A stretch of 64,000 nt of DNA from assembly GCF_022539255.1 (NCBI RefSeq), contig NZ_JAKZBV010000001.1, positions 2,294,001-2,358,000 of the forward strand, read 5' to 3'. The position numbers were made by a program, and so were the translations under genes. Origin of the DNA: Sinomonas terrae (GTDB taxonomy: Bacteria; Actinomycetota; Actinomycetes; Actinomycetales; Micrococcaceae). Positions within the stretch are counted from its first letter, which is position 1. The number at the start of each line of letters is the position of its first letter. The notes below the pieces were generated by a model that saw nothing but the letters and a program-made list of their open reading frames with translations, did no database searches and was not told the origin of the DNA. Below are positions 52,643 to 61,083 of the stretch, one piece after another.

Positions 52643-53450
52643 TCCACGCGTCAGCATCCATCCCGATTCGTCGGTGCTGCTCGCCGCCATCGCTGCGCGC
52701 CTCATCACAAAGCTCGTGGACACCCAGGATCGCTATGGCGACGCCACGATTGTCCTCACGGGCGGCACGATGGGGATCGGCACGCTCCGTGCTGTTGCCG
52801 ATTCCGCGGCCTGCCGGGCCGTCGACTGGTCCAAGGTCAACGTCTGGTGGGGAGACGAGCGCTTCGTGCCGGCCGATTCGCCGGACCGCAACGTCGTCCA
52901 GGCCCGTGCAGCGCTCCTGGACCAGCTCCCGCTCGACCCTACCCGCGTGCACATCCCAGGTGACTCGGACAGGTTCAAGAACCCGGACGACGCCGCAGCA
53001 GACTACGCGCGCCAGCTCGAGGAAGCCGCGGCGCGGGAACACGAGGCCGACTTCTCGGACAACCGACCCGAGGAGCCGGGGCTCCTCCCACGCTTCGATG
53101 TCCTCCTGCTGGGCGTGGGCCCCGACGCGCACGTGGCGTCGCTCTTCCCGGAGATGGCCGGCATCCGCGAGACGAAGCTGACGGTCGTCGGCGTCACGAA
53201 CTCGCCGAAGCCGCCTCCGGAGCGGATCTCCCTGACCCTCCCTGCGCTCAAGTCAGCCGGTGAGGTCTGGATGCTCGTGGCGGGCGAGGACAAGGCGGGG
53301 GCAGTCGGGCTCGCGCTTGCCGGCGCGGGACCCGTGCAGGTCCCCGCTGCCGGGGCCCGGGGGCGCAATCGCACGCTGTGGCTCATCGACGCCGACGCAG
53401 CCGCGCAGGTGCCGGAGAACCTCCTCCGCAAGGAGCCGGCTTCGGCCTAG
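52632..53450 (+). CDS. pgl: 6-phosphogluconolactonase
   Basis: A 272-residue NagB/DevB-type lactonase, the second step of the oxidative pentose phosphate pathway. Core: VLTGGTMGIGTLRAV, VNVWWGDERFVPADSPDRNVVQAR, LLGVGPDAHVASLFPEM, ERISLTLPALKSAGEVWMLVAGEDKAGAV. GTG start overlaps the opcA end by 11 bases. Confidence 0.95.
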   Translation: MSADPRVSIHPDSSVLLAAIAARLITKLVDTQDRYGDATIVLTGGTMGIGTLRAVADSAACRAVDWSKVNVWWGDERFVPADSPDRNVVQARAALLDQLPLDPTRVHIPGDSDRFKNPDDAAADYARQLEEAAAREHEADFSDNRPEEPGLLPRFDVLLLGVGPDAHVASLFPEMAGIRETKLTVVGVTNSPKPPPERISLTLPALKSAGEVWMLVAGEDKAGAVGLALAGAGPVQVPAAGARGRNRTLWLIDADAAAQVPENLLRKEPASA

Positions 53451-53504
53451 GGGATCGTCGCCGTCGTCGTTCGAGGAAATCACGACCGTTCGAAGAATCA
53501 CGAC

Positions 53505-53545
53505 AAAAATGGGCGGGAACAGCATTCGCTGTTCCCGCCCCTTTT
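53505..53545. terminator. Bidirectional terminator between pgl and secG
   Basis: Perfect 13-bp stem GGGCGGGAACAGC / GCTGTTCCCGCCC with ATTC loop, AAAAAT before and CTTTT after, serving both convergent genes. Just upstream, a 19-base motif (CGTTCGAGGAAATCACGAC / CGTTCGAAGAATCACGAC) is repeated twice in tandem. Confidence 0.93.
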
Positions 53546-53563
53546 GTCGCTAGCGAGCCCCGG

Positions 53564-53821
53564 TCAGGAGCTGCTGGTGCCAGAAAAACGCATGATGAGG
53601 CCAAGAGCGACAATCACGACGCCCCAAGTGAGGCCGAGGATGATCGTGAAGCGGTTGAGGTTCCGCTCTGCCACCCCCGAAGACGCCAGGCCGGAGGACA
53701 TTCCGCCGCCGAACATGTCCGACAGTCCGCCGCCACGGCCCTTGTGCATAAGGATGAGCAGGGTCAGCAGCAGGCTCGTGATGCCGAGCAGGATCTGCAG
53801 GATGATCTGGAGTACTTGCAC
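53564..53821 (-). CDS. secG: Protein translocase subunit SecG
   Basis: An 85-residue, two-TM accessory subunit of SecYEG: MQVLQIILQILLGITSLLLTLLILMHKGRGGGLSDMFGGG...SSGVAERNLNRFTIILGLTWGVVIVALGLI. Last gene of gap-pgk-tpiA-secG. Confidence 0.96.
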   Translation of the reverse strand: MQVLQIILQILLGITSLLLTLLILMHKGRGGGLSDMFGGGMSSGLASSGVAERNLNRFTIILGLTWGVVIVALGLIMRFSGTSSS

Positions 53822-53874
53822 GGTGGTGCGTGGCCTTCCTCGAGTGGTGATGCGGGTCGAACGGGACAGAGACC

Positions 53875-54687
53875 CTACGCGCCCGCGTGGCTCTCGAACC
53901 TGACAATGCTAGCAAACTCGGCTGGATCCAAGCTCGCGCCGCCGACGAGGACGCCGTCGACGTCTGGCTGGCCGAGGATCGCCGCCGCGTTCGCGGCCTT
54001 GACCGAGCCGCCGTACAGGAGCCGGGTGGCGCGGGCGGCTTCGTCCCCGAAGATCGAGGAGAGCTCGGCGCGGATGGCCGCGCACATCTCCTGAGCGTCC
54101 TCCGGGCCGGCCACCTCGCCGGTGCCGATGGCCCACACGGGCTCGTACGCCACGACAAGCGTCGATGCCTGCTCTGCGGTGAGGCCCTCCACGTCCGCGC
54201 GGAGCTGCGCGAGAGTGTGCTCAACGTGCTGGCCCGCCTGACGGACCTCGAGGCCTTCGCCCACGCAGAGGACGGGAACGAGCCCGTGCTTGTACGCCGC
54301 CTTCGTCTTGGCGTTGAGCTCCTCGTCAGACTCCCCGTGCAAGGTGCGCCGCTCGCTGTGGCCGACGAGGGCGTAGGTGCACCCGAGCTTCGCGAGGAAT
54401 GCACCGCTGATGTCGCCGGTGTACGCGCCCGAGTCGAACGGCGAGAGGTCCTGGCCCCCGTAGACGACCTTGAGGTCGTCGCCCTGCACGAGCGTCTGCA
54501 CCCCGCGGAGGTCTGTGAAGGGCGGGAAGATTGCCACCTCGACGCGGCCGAAGTCATGGCGCTTGTCCTCGAGGGTCCAGGCCAGCTTTTGGAGGAGGGT
54601 GATGGCCTGGACATGGTCCATGTTCATCTTCCAGTTGCCGGCGATGAGCGGGATGCGAGCGAACGAGCCGTTCGAGGACGTGGTCAC
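53875..54687 (-). CDS. tpiA: Triosephosphate isomerase
   Basis: A 270-residue TIM barrel. IAGNWKMNM (catalytic Lys), VGHSERRTLHGESDEE (catalytic His), VVAYEPVWAIGTG (catalytic Glu), LLYGGSVKAANA. GTG at 54687 (MTTSSNGSFARIPLIAGNWKMN) follows AGGAGA; the in-frame ATG further up lies in the intergenic hairpin. Confidence 0.97.
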   Translation of the reverse strand: MTTSSNGSFARIPLIAGNWKMNMDHVQAITLLQKLAWTLEDKRHDFGRVEVAIFPPFTDLRGVQTLVQGDDLKVVYGGQDLSPFDSGAYTGDISGAFLAKLGCTYALVGHSERRTLHGESDEELNAKTKAAYKHGLVPVLCVGEGLEVRQAGQHVEHTLAQLRADVEGLTAEQASTLVVAYEPVWAIGTGEVAGPEDAQEMCAAIRAELSSIFGDEAARATRLLYGGSVKAANAAAILGQPDVDGVLVGGASLDPAEFASIVRFESHAGA

Positions 54688-54729
54688 GGTGTCTCCTGTG
54701 GGATGTTCCTGCAAGCGAAGAGAACGCCA

Positions 54730-54759
54730 GGTGCGCCTCCCCTCCGGGGTAGGCGCACC
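54730..54759 (-). other. Intercistronic hairpin between pgk and tpiA
   Basis: GGTGCGCCT and AGGCGCACC form a perfect 9-bp stem with CCCC/GGGG pairing inside the loop. There is no U tract, so it may be an RNA-stability or processing element and not a terminator. Confidence 0.6.
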
Positions 54760-54776
54760 CGGCGTCATGGGGAATG

Positions 54777-56012
54777 CTAGGCGCCGAGGGCGGTGAGGCC
54801 AGGCAGCTCCTTGCCCTCAAGGTATTCGAGGCTCGCGCCGCCGCCCGTCGAGATGTGCCCGAACTGGGAATCAGCGAACCCGAGCGTCCGTACGGCCGCG
54901 GCTGAATCGCCGCCGCCGACGACGGTGAGCGCACCGGCGGTGGTCGCATCGGCGAGGGCCTGGGCAACGGCCTTCGTGCCAGCCGCGAAGGCCGGGAACT
55001 CGAAGACGCCCATGGGACCGTTCCAGAACACCGTCTTGGCGCCCTCGATCTCCTTTGCGAACGCCTTTGCGGTGTCCGGGCCGATGTCGAGGCCGATCCC
55101 AGCTTCGCCGAAGGCAGTGTCCTCGATGGCGCTGGCCGCCGCGACCTCGTGCTCGGCGTCGGCCGCGAACTTCGAGGCGACCACAACGTCGGTGGGCAGC
55201 ACGAACTCGGTGCCAGCCGCCGTCGCCCGCTCGAGGTAGGCCTGGACTGTGGGGATCTGGTCGCGCTCGAGGAGGCTCGAGCCGACCTTGTGACCCTGCG
55301 CCGCGAGGAACGTGAACAGCATGCCGCCGCCGACGAGAAGCCTGTCGGCCTTGCCGATCAGGTTGTCGATCACTGCCAGCTTGTCCGAAACCTTCGAGCC
55401 GCCGAGGACCACGACGTACGGACGCTCAGCGCCCTCGGTGAGGCGCTTGAGCACCTCTACCTCGGCGCGGACGAGCTCGCCGAGGTACGCGGGCAGGATC
55501 GAGGCGATGTCGTAGACGCTCGCATGCCTGCGGTGGACCGCACCGAACGCGTCATCAACGTAGGCTCCGTCTTCCCCTGTGAGGGAAGACAGCTCCTTCG
55601 CGAACTCCTCGCGCTCGGCGTCGATCTTGCTCGTCTCACGCGCGTCGAAACGCACGTTCTCCAGCACGAGGACTTCGCCGTCGGCGAGGCCAGCAGAGAG
55701 CTCCTGGGCACTCGGGCCGACTACGTCGCCCGCGAGCCGCACCGGGAACGAGGCGAGCTCGGCAAGACGGTCTGCTGCGGGCCGCAGCGAGTACTTCTCC
55801 TCCGGCATCCCCTTGGGGCGGCCGAGGTGGGCCATGACGATGACCCGGGCGCCGGCTTCGGCCAGCTTCGAAATGACGGGGAGGGACGCGCGGACACGGC
55901 CGTCGTCGGTCACGGTGGAACCGTCGAGCGGCACGTTCAGGTCCGACCGGACCAGAACGTGCCGCCCACGGACACCATCGGCGAGCAGCTCGTCGAGAGT
56001 GTGTGCAGTCAT
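54777..56012 (-). CDS. pgk: Phosphoglycerate kinase
   Basis: A 411-residue two-domain kinase. VLVRSDLNVPLDGSTVTDDGRVRASLPVI, MAHLGRPKG, VLVLENVRF, VVLGGSKVSDKLAVI, VFWNGPMGVFEFPAF and VGGGDSAAAVRTLG are all present. Second gene of the gap operon. Confidence 0.97.
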   Translation of the reverse strand: MTAHTLDELLADGVRGRHVLVRSDLNVPLDGSTVTDDGRVRASLPVISKLAEAGARVIVMAHLGRPKGMPEEKYSLRPAADRLAELASFPVRLAGDVVGPSAQELSAGLADGEVLVLENVRFDARETSKIDAEREEFAKELSSLTGEDGAYVDDAFGAVHRRHASVYDIASILPAYLGELVRAEVEVLKRLTEGAERPYVVVLGGSKVSDKLAVIDNLIGKADRLLVGGGMLFTFLAAQGHKVGSSLLERDQIPTVQAYLERATAAGTEFVLPTDVVVASKFAADAEHEVAAASAIEDTAFGEAGIGLDIGPDTAKAFAKEIEGAKTVFWNGPMGVFEFPAFAAGTKAVAQALADATTAGALTVVGGGDSAAAVRTLGFADSQFGHISTGGGASLEYLEGKELPGLTALGA

Positions 56013-56034
56013 GGACTCAGGCTATCCGAGTTCC

Positions 56035-56052
56035 GAGAACGTTACGGCGTTC

Positions 56053-56054
<2 letters not shown>
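56035..56054 (-). other. Hairpin between gapA and pgk
   Basis: GAGAACG and CGTTCTC form a perfect 7-bp stem that overlaps the gapA stop codon. Possible processing or stability element in the operon transcript. Confidence 0.45.
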
Positions 56055-57060
<1,006 letters not shown>

Positions 57061-57076
57061 TCTGGTTGCTCTCCTT

Positions 57077-57094
57077 GATGCTCAGCCGAGCATC
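57077..57094 (-). promoter_or_regulatory. Hairpin abutting the gapA ribosome site
   Basis: GATGCTC-AGCC-GAGCATC (plus strand), a perfect 7-bp stem, ends one base before AAGGAGAG of gapA on the minus strand. It could influence ribosome access. Confidence 0.5.
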
Positions 57095-57161
57095 CCACCT
57101 GAGGTGACTGCTCGGACTGTCTGAACGGTCTCGCACATCGTTGGGCAGAGAATTTGCACAA

Positions 57162-57218
57162 GGAAAGGCCTGCAGCCCGAGTCTCCATTGTCATGGCTGA
57201 AAGGCTGGTGGCCTTTCC
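57162..57218 (-). promoter_or_regulatory. Long inverted repeat in the gapA leader
   Basis: GGAAAGGCC at 57162-57170 and GGCCTTTCC at 57210-57218 are perfect complements. Extra pairing between GCAGCC and GGCTG lies inside. A possible -10 (TAGGAT, minus strand, 57226-57231) would start the transcript at about this hairpin, giving a structured leader of about 160 bases. Confidence 0.45.
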
Positions 57219-57235
57219 GCACCCCATCCTACGGA

Positions 57236-57270
57236 AAAAGGGCCCGTCCGTGAACAGACGAGCCCTCTTT
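57236..57270 (-). terminator. Terminator downstream of sodA
   Basis: On the minus strand AGGGCTCGTC and GGACGGGCCCT form an imperfect stem followed by TTTTTCC, placed between sodA and the gapA promoter. Confidence 0.7.
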
Positions 57271-57351
57271 CCGGGGATAGCCGGTGAATTCTCCGCTATG
57301 TGACAGAAATCTCAGGTCAGTGAGACCTGGCCGGCAGGGTTTGCTTCACGC

Positions 57352-57975
57352 TCAGACCGGCGTGACGAGGCTCTTCGCACCGGAGCGGGCAGCCTCGAAA
57401 CGCTGCGCCACGTCCGCCCAGTTGACGATGTTCCAGAACGCCTTGACGTAGTCCGCCTTGACGTTCACGTAGTCGAGGTAGAACGCGTGCTCCCACATGT
57501 CCAGCATGAGCAGCGGGACCGTCGCGACCGGGATGTTGCCCTGCTGGTCGTAGAGCTGCTCGATGACGATGTTCCCGCCGAGGGGCTCGTACGCGAGGAT
57601 CGCCCAGCCCGAGCCCTGGAGGCTCGTAGCGGCGGCGCTGAAATGCGCGACGAACTTGTCGAAGGAGCCGAAAGCATCGTCGATCGCCGCTGCGAGCTCG
57701 CCCTCGGGCCGGCCGCCGCCCTCGGGGGAGAGGTTCTTCCAGAAGATCGAGTGGTTGGTGTGGCCGCCGAGGTGGAACGCCAGGTCCTTGCTGAGGCGCG
57801 GGATGTCGGTGAAGTTCCCGGACTCGCGGGCCTCGGCGAGCTTTTCGAGCGCGGTGTTCGCGCCGGCCACGTAGCTCGCGTGGTGCTTGTCGTGGTGGAG
57901 TTCCATGATCCGTGCCGAGATATGCGGCTCGAGTGCCGCGTAGTCGTACGGAAGATCAGGCAGTACGTAGGTCAC
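57352..57975 (-). CDS. sodA: Superoxide dismutase (Mn/Fe family)
   Basis: A 207-residue dismutase. Metal ligands are in MELHHDKHH (His), HLGGHTNHSIFWKNL (His), LLMLDMWEHAFYLDY (Asp, His). GTG at 57975 gives MTYVLPDLPYDYAAL, the usual start and length, and has GGAGGAT just upstream. An ATG at 57987 is in frame but lacks a ribosome site. Mn versus Fe use cannot be settled from sequence alone. Confidence 0.95.
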   Translation of the reverse strand: MTYVLPDLPYDYAALEPHISARIMELHHDKHHASYVAGANTALEKLAEARESGNFTDIPRLSKDLAFHLGGHTNHSIFWKNLSPEGGGRPEGELAAAIDDAFGSFDKFVAHFSAAATSLQGSGWAILAYEPLGGNIVIEQLYDQQGNIPVATVPLLMLDMWEHAFYLDYVNVKADYVKAFWNIVNWADVAQRFEAARSGAKSLVTPV

Positions 57976-58084
57976 AACATCCTCCATCGGTCGGTTTCCC
58001 GCCGCACCGTGTGTCGCGCGACGAGCTGGTGACGGCTCCATCCTATGCAGATGGCCCGATCCTATGCGGAACGCCCTTCGGCGG

Positions 58085-59065
58085 TCAGCCGTCGAGCATG
58101 TCCGGCGTAACGTTCGCTTCTGTACCCGGAATCCCGGTTTCGACCGCCTTCTTGTCTGCCATGGCGAGCAGGCGGCGGATCCGGCCGGCGATCGCATCCT
58201 TCGTCAGGGGCGGGTCGGCGAGGCGTCCGAGCTCGTCGAGGCTGGCCTGCTTGTGCGCCACGCGCAGCTCGCCCGCATAGCGAAGGTGGTCCGGGACGTC
58301 GTCGCCGAGGATCTCAAGCGCTCGCTCGACGCGCGCGCCCGCCGCGACCGCGGCCTGAGCCGAGCGACGAAGATTGGCATCGTCGAAGTTGGCGAGCCTA
58401 TTCGCGGTAGCGCGGACCTCCTTCCGCATCCGGCGCTCCTCCCAGGCCATGAGCGCATCATGGGCGCCCATCCGGGTCAGAAGCGCGGCGATCGTATCGC
58501 CGTCCCGCACGACGACGCGATCGACCCCCCGGACTTCGCGCGCCTTCGCGGCGATCCCCAGGCGGCGTGCAGCGCCGACGAGCGCGAGAGCGGCCTCCGG
58601 ACCCGGGCAGGTGACCTCGAGCGACGAGGAGCGGCCGGGCTCGGTGAGCGACCCGTGGGCAAGGAAGGCCCCCCGCCAGACGGCCTCCGCATCCGCGGCC
58701 GACCCGTTGACGACGGCGGAGGGCAGGCCCCGCACGGGGCGGCCACGGTTGTCGAGGAGGCCGGTCTGCCGCGCGAGCGCCTCGCCCTCGCGGACGACTC
58801 GGATCACGTAGCGGCTCCCCCGCCGCAGCCCCCCGCCTGAGACGACGATGATCTCGGCTGCGTGCCCGTAGACTTCCGCGATCGCGGTCTTCAGGCGGCG
58901 CGCGGTCGAGGCCAGATCGACCTCGGCTTCGATCACGATCCGGCCGGAGATGATGTGCAGGCCGCCCGCGAACCGCAGCATCGCCGAGACCTCTGCCTTG
59001 CGCTCCGACGACTTCTTCACAGCCAGATGCGAGAGCTCTTCCTTGACACTCTGGGTCAGAGCCAT
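58085..59065 (-). CDS. whiA: DNA-binding protein WhiA
   Basis: A 326-residue regulator with a LAGLIDADG-like N-terminal part (SVKEELSHLAVKKSSERKAEVSAMLRFAGGLHI...) and a C-terminal helix-turn-helix (ALEILGDDVPDHLRYAGELRVAHKQASLDELGRLADPPLTKDAIAGRIRRLLAMADK). In actinobacteria WhiA controls cell-division and sporulation genes. ATG at 59065 follows GGGAAGG. Last of rapZ-yvcK-whiA. Confidence 0.95.
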   Translation of the reverse strand: MALTQSVKEELSHLAVKKSSERKAEVSAMLRFAGGLHIISGRIVIEAEVDLASTARRLKTAIAEVYGHAAEIIVVSGGGLRRGSRYVIRVVREGEALARQTGLLDNRGRPVRGLPSAVVNGSAADAEAVWRGAFLAHGSLTEPGRSSSLEVTCPGPEAALALVGAARRLGIAAKAREVRGVDRVVVRDGDTIAALLTRMGAHDALMAWEERRMRKEVRATANRLANFDDANLRRSAQAAVAAGARVERALEILGDDVPDHLRYAGELRVAHKQASLDELGRLADPPLTKDAIAGRIRRLLAMADKKAVETGIPGTEANVTPDMLDG

Positions 59066-59135
59066 GCCGCCGCCTTCCCGCGCCCCGCCGCAGATTGCGA
59101 TGCCATCGCCACACTCCTCATTTCGTGTCCGGGCG

Positions 59136-60149
59136 TCATGCCGTGCCGCCGGAGAACACCTCGTGATAGGCCGCCGCAAGTCGGAGCGGATCGTGCACCG
59201 CCCGGTGGCCCGAAGCACCCACTCTACCGAAGTGGACCTCCGCACCGAGTTCCGCCGCAGCCCGTTCGAACTCGGCGGCGTCGCCGACCGACCCAGCCTG
59301 CGCAATGACGGCGTCGATGGTGAACTCGGGGGCTGCACGCTGGATGACCCGCAGGTGATCCGCGCCCGACATTCCGCTCGTCTCCTTCGTGTCCGTCGTG
59401 AGGTTCATCGCAAGGCATCGACGCGCGGGCGTATCGGAGAGGGCCTGCCGCAATTCGGGCAGCAGGAGATGGGGCAGGACCGACGTGTACCACGAGCCTG
59501 GCCCGAGGACCACCCAGTCGGCGAACTCGATGGCGCTCAACGCCTCGGGGCACGCGGGCGCGTCGTCGGGCAGCAGCCGTACGCCATCGAGCCGGCCGGC
59601 GATTGCGCAGGCGGCCTGGCCGCGGATGAGCTCGCCGGGGCTGCCGTCGGAGGAGGCGAGCGTCCCCTCGATCATGAGCGGCACCTGGGACATGGGCAGG
59701 ACCTGGCCACGCGCGCCGAGAAGCGCGCCTGCCCAGCGGAGTCCGTCGACGACGTCGCCGAGGAGCTCGCAGAGCGTCATGATGAGCAGATTGCCCATGG
59801 CGTGGTTCTCGAGCCCGCTCGTGCCTGCGGGCGACTGGAAGCGGTGCTGCATGACGTCTCGCCATGTCCGTCCCCAGTCCGTGTCGTCGCACAGCGCGGC
59901 AAGAGCCATCCGCAGGTCGCCCGGGGGGATGACGCCGAAGTCGCGTCGCAGGCGGCCGGAGGAGCCGCCGTCGTCCGCCACAGTGACGACGGCGGTGAGG
60001 TCCGCCGTGAGGAGGCGGAGCGCTGACAGCGAAGCCGAGAGGCCATGGCCGCCGCCCAAGGCCACGACGGAAGGCCCCTTGGGGACCCCGCCCGACGTTC
60101 CCGTCCCCGGCGGAATGAGGGGAAGCTGTCCGGTGAACATGCTCATCAC
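59136..60149 (-). CDS. yvcK: YvcK-family UDP-sugar-binding regulator (CofD-like)
   Basis: A 337-residue CofD-fold protein. VVALGGGHGLSASLSALRLL, VTVADDGGSSGRLRRDFGVIPPGDLRMALAAL, NHAMGNLLIMTLCELLGD, GPGSWYTSVLPHLLLP. YvcK/GlmR proteins bind UDP-GlcNAc and influence cell wall and gluconeogenic growth. Starts with GTG overlapping the rapZ stop (GTGA), or the ATG one codon later. Confidence 0.93.
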   Translation of the reverse strand: MMSMFTGQLPLIPPGTGTSGGVPKGPSVVALGGGHGLSASLSALRLLTADLTAVVTVADDGGSSGRLRRDFGVIPPGDLRMALAALCDDTDWGRTWRDVMQHRFQSPAGTSGLENHAMGNLLIMTLCELLGDVVDGLRWAGALLGARGQVLPMSQVPLMIEGTLASSDGSPGELIRGQAACAIAGRLDGVRLLPDDAPACPEALSAIEFADWVVLGPGSWYTSVLPHLLLPELRQALSDTPARRCLAMNLTTDTKETSGMSGADHLRVIQRAAPEFTIDAVIAQAGSVGDAAEFERAAAELGAEVHFGRVGASGHRAVHDPLRLAAAYHEVFSGGTA

Positions 60150-61069
60150 TCGCGTCCGAGGTCGCGGTGCGAGGTCGTCACCGTGACGCGCGGCTGCTGC
60201 GAGAGACGCTTGGCGAGCTCCTCGACGATCGCGACCGAGCGGTGCTTTCCCCCCGTGCAGCCGACGGCGATCGTCGCGTAATGCTTGTTCTCCTTGCGGT
60301 AGCCCCTCAGGACGGGCTCGAGGGCGTGGACATAGCGCGTCACGAACTCCTCCGCCCCGTTGGCGACGAGGACGTAGTCGCGAACGTCCGGATCGAGCCC
60401 GGTGTGAGGGCGGAGCTGCGGGATCCAGTGGGGATTCGGCAGGAAGCGGACGTCGGCCACGTAGTTGGCGTCGGCCGGGAGACCGTACTTGAACCCGAAG
60501 CTCATGACGTTGATCCGCAGCGTCACAGGCCCCTTCTCCGAGAAGAGCTCGGTGATCGCCGTGGCGAGGCCGTGGACGTTGTAGTCGGACGTATCGAGCA
60601 CGAGGGTGGACTGCTCGCGCAGCTCCGCGAGGATCTGTCGCTCGGCCGTGATCCCGTCGAGGATGCGACCTCCGCCTTGGAGCGGATGGGGGCGCCTACC
60701 CTGCTCGAAGCGCCGGATCAGGACGTCGTCGGTCGCGTCGAGGAAGAGGACCCGGTACTCGACTCCGCGGGAATCGAGGGCGTGGAGCGCTTCGCGGATG
60801 TCCGCGAACAGGGCTTTGCTCCGGACGTCCATGACGACGGCGAGCTTCGGGATGCGGTCAGACGCGTGCGCGACGAGTTCTGACAGGGTCCCGAGCAACT
60901 GGGGCGGAAGGTTCTCCACGACGTACCAGCCGTGGTCCTCCAGCGCATTCGCGGCGGTGCTCCGGCCAGCACCCGACATGCCGGTCACGATGAGCAGCTC
61001 GGCGCCTTGAGGCTTCACAGGGGTCAGCTCAGTGGGCTCGTGCGGGTCCGCCGCGCTGGTCTGGGTCAT
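60146..61069 (-). CDS. rapZ: RapZ/YvcJ-family nucleotide-binding protein
   Basis: A 307-residue P-loop protein. Walker A region VTGMSGAGRSTAANALED has Arg in place of the usual Lys, as is common in actinobacterial members. Family signature blocks: YVVENLPPQLL, VMDVRSK, EYRVLFLDATDDVLIRRFEQGRRPHPL, NVMSFGFKYGLPADANYVADVRFLPNPHW, IAVGCTGGKHRSVAIVEELAKRL. ATG at 61069, 14 bases after uvrC. Confidence 0.94.
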   Translation of the reverse strand: MTQTSAADPHEPTELTPVKPQGAELLIVTGMSGAGRSTAANALEDHGWYVVENLPPQLLGTLSELVAHASDRIPKLAVVMDVRSKALFADIREALHALDSRGVEYRVLFLDATDDVLIRRFEQGRRPHPLQGGGRILDGITAERQILAELREQSTLVLDTSDYNVHGLATAITELFSEKGPVTLRINVMSFGFKYGLPADANYVADVRFLPNPHWIPQLRPHTGLDPDVRDYVLVANGAEEFVTRYVHALEPVLRGYRKENKHYATIAVGCTGGKHRSVAIVEELAKRLSQQPRVTVTTSHRDLGRE

Positions 61070-61083
61070 GAGGCCCAGCCTAG

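Noticed and set aside
57976..58197. N-terminal extension of superoxide dismutase
   Set aside because: It would overlap whiA and add about 74 basic residues not found in the family; the GTG at 57975 has a good ribosome site and gives the normal 207 residues.
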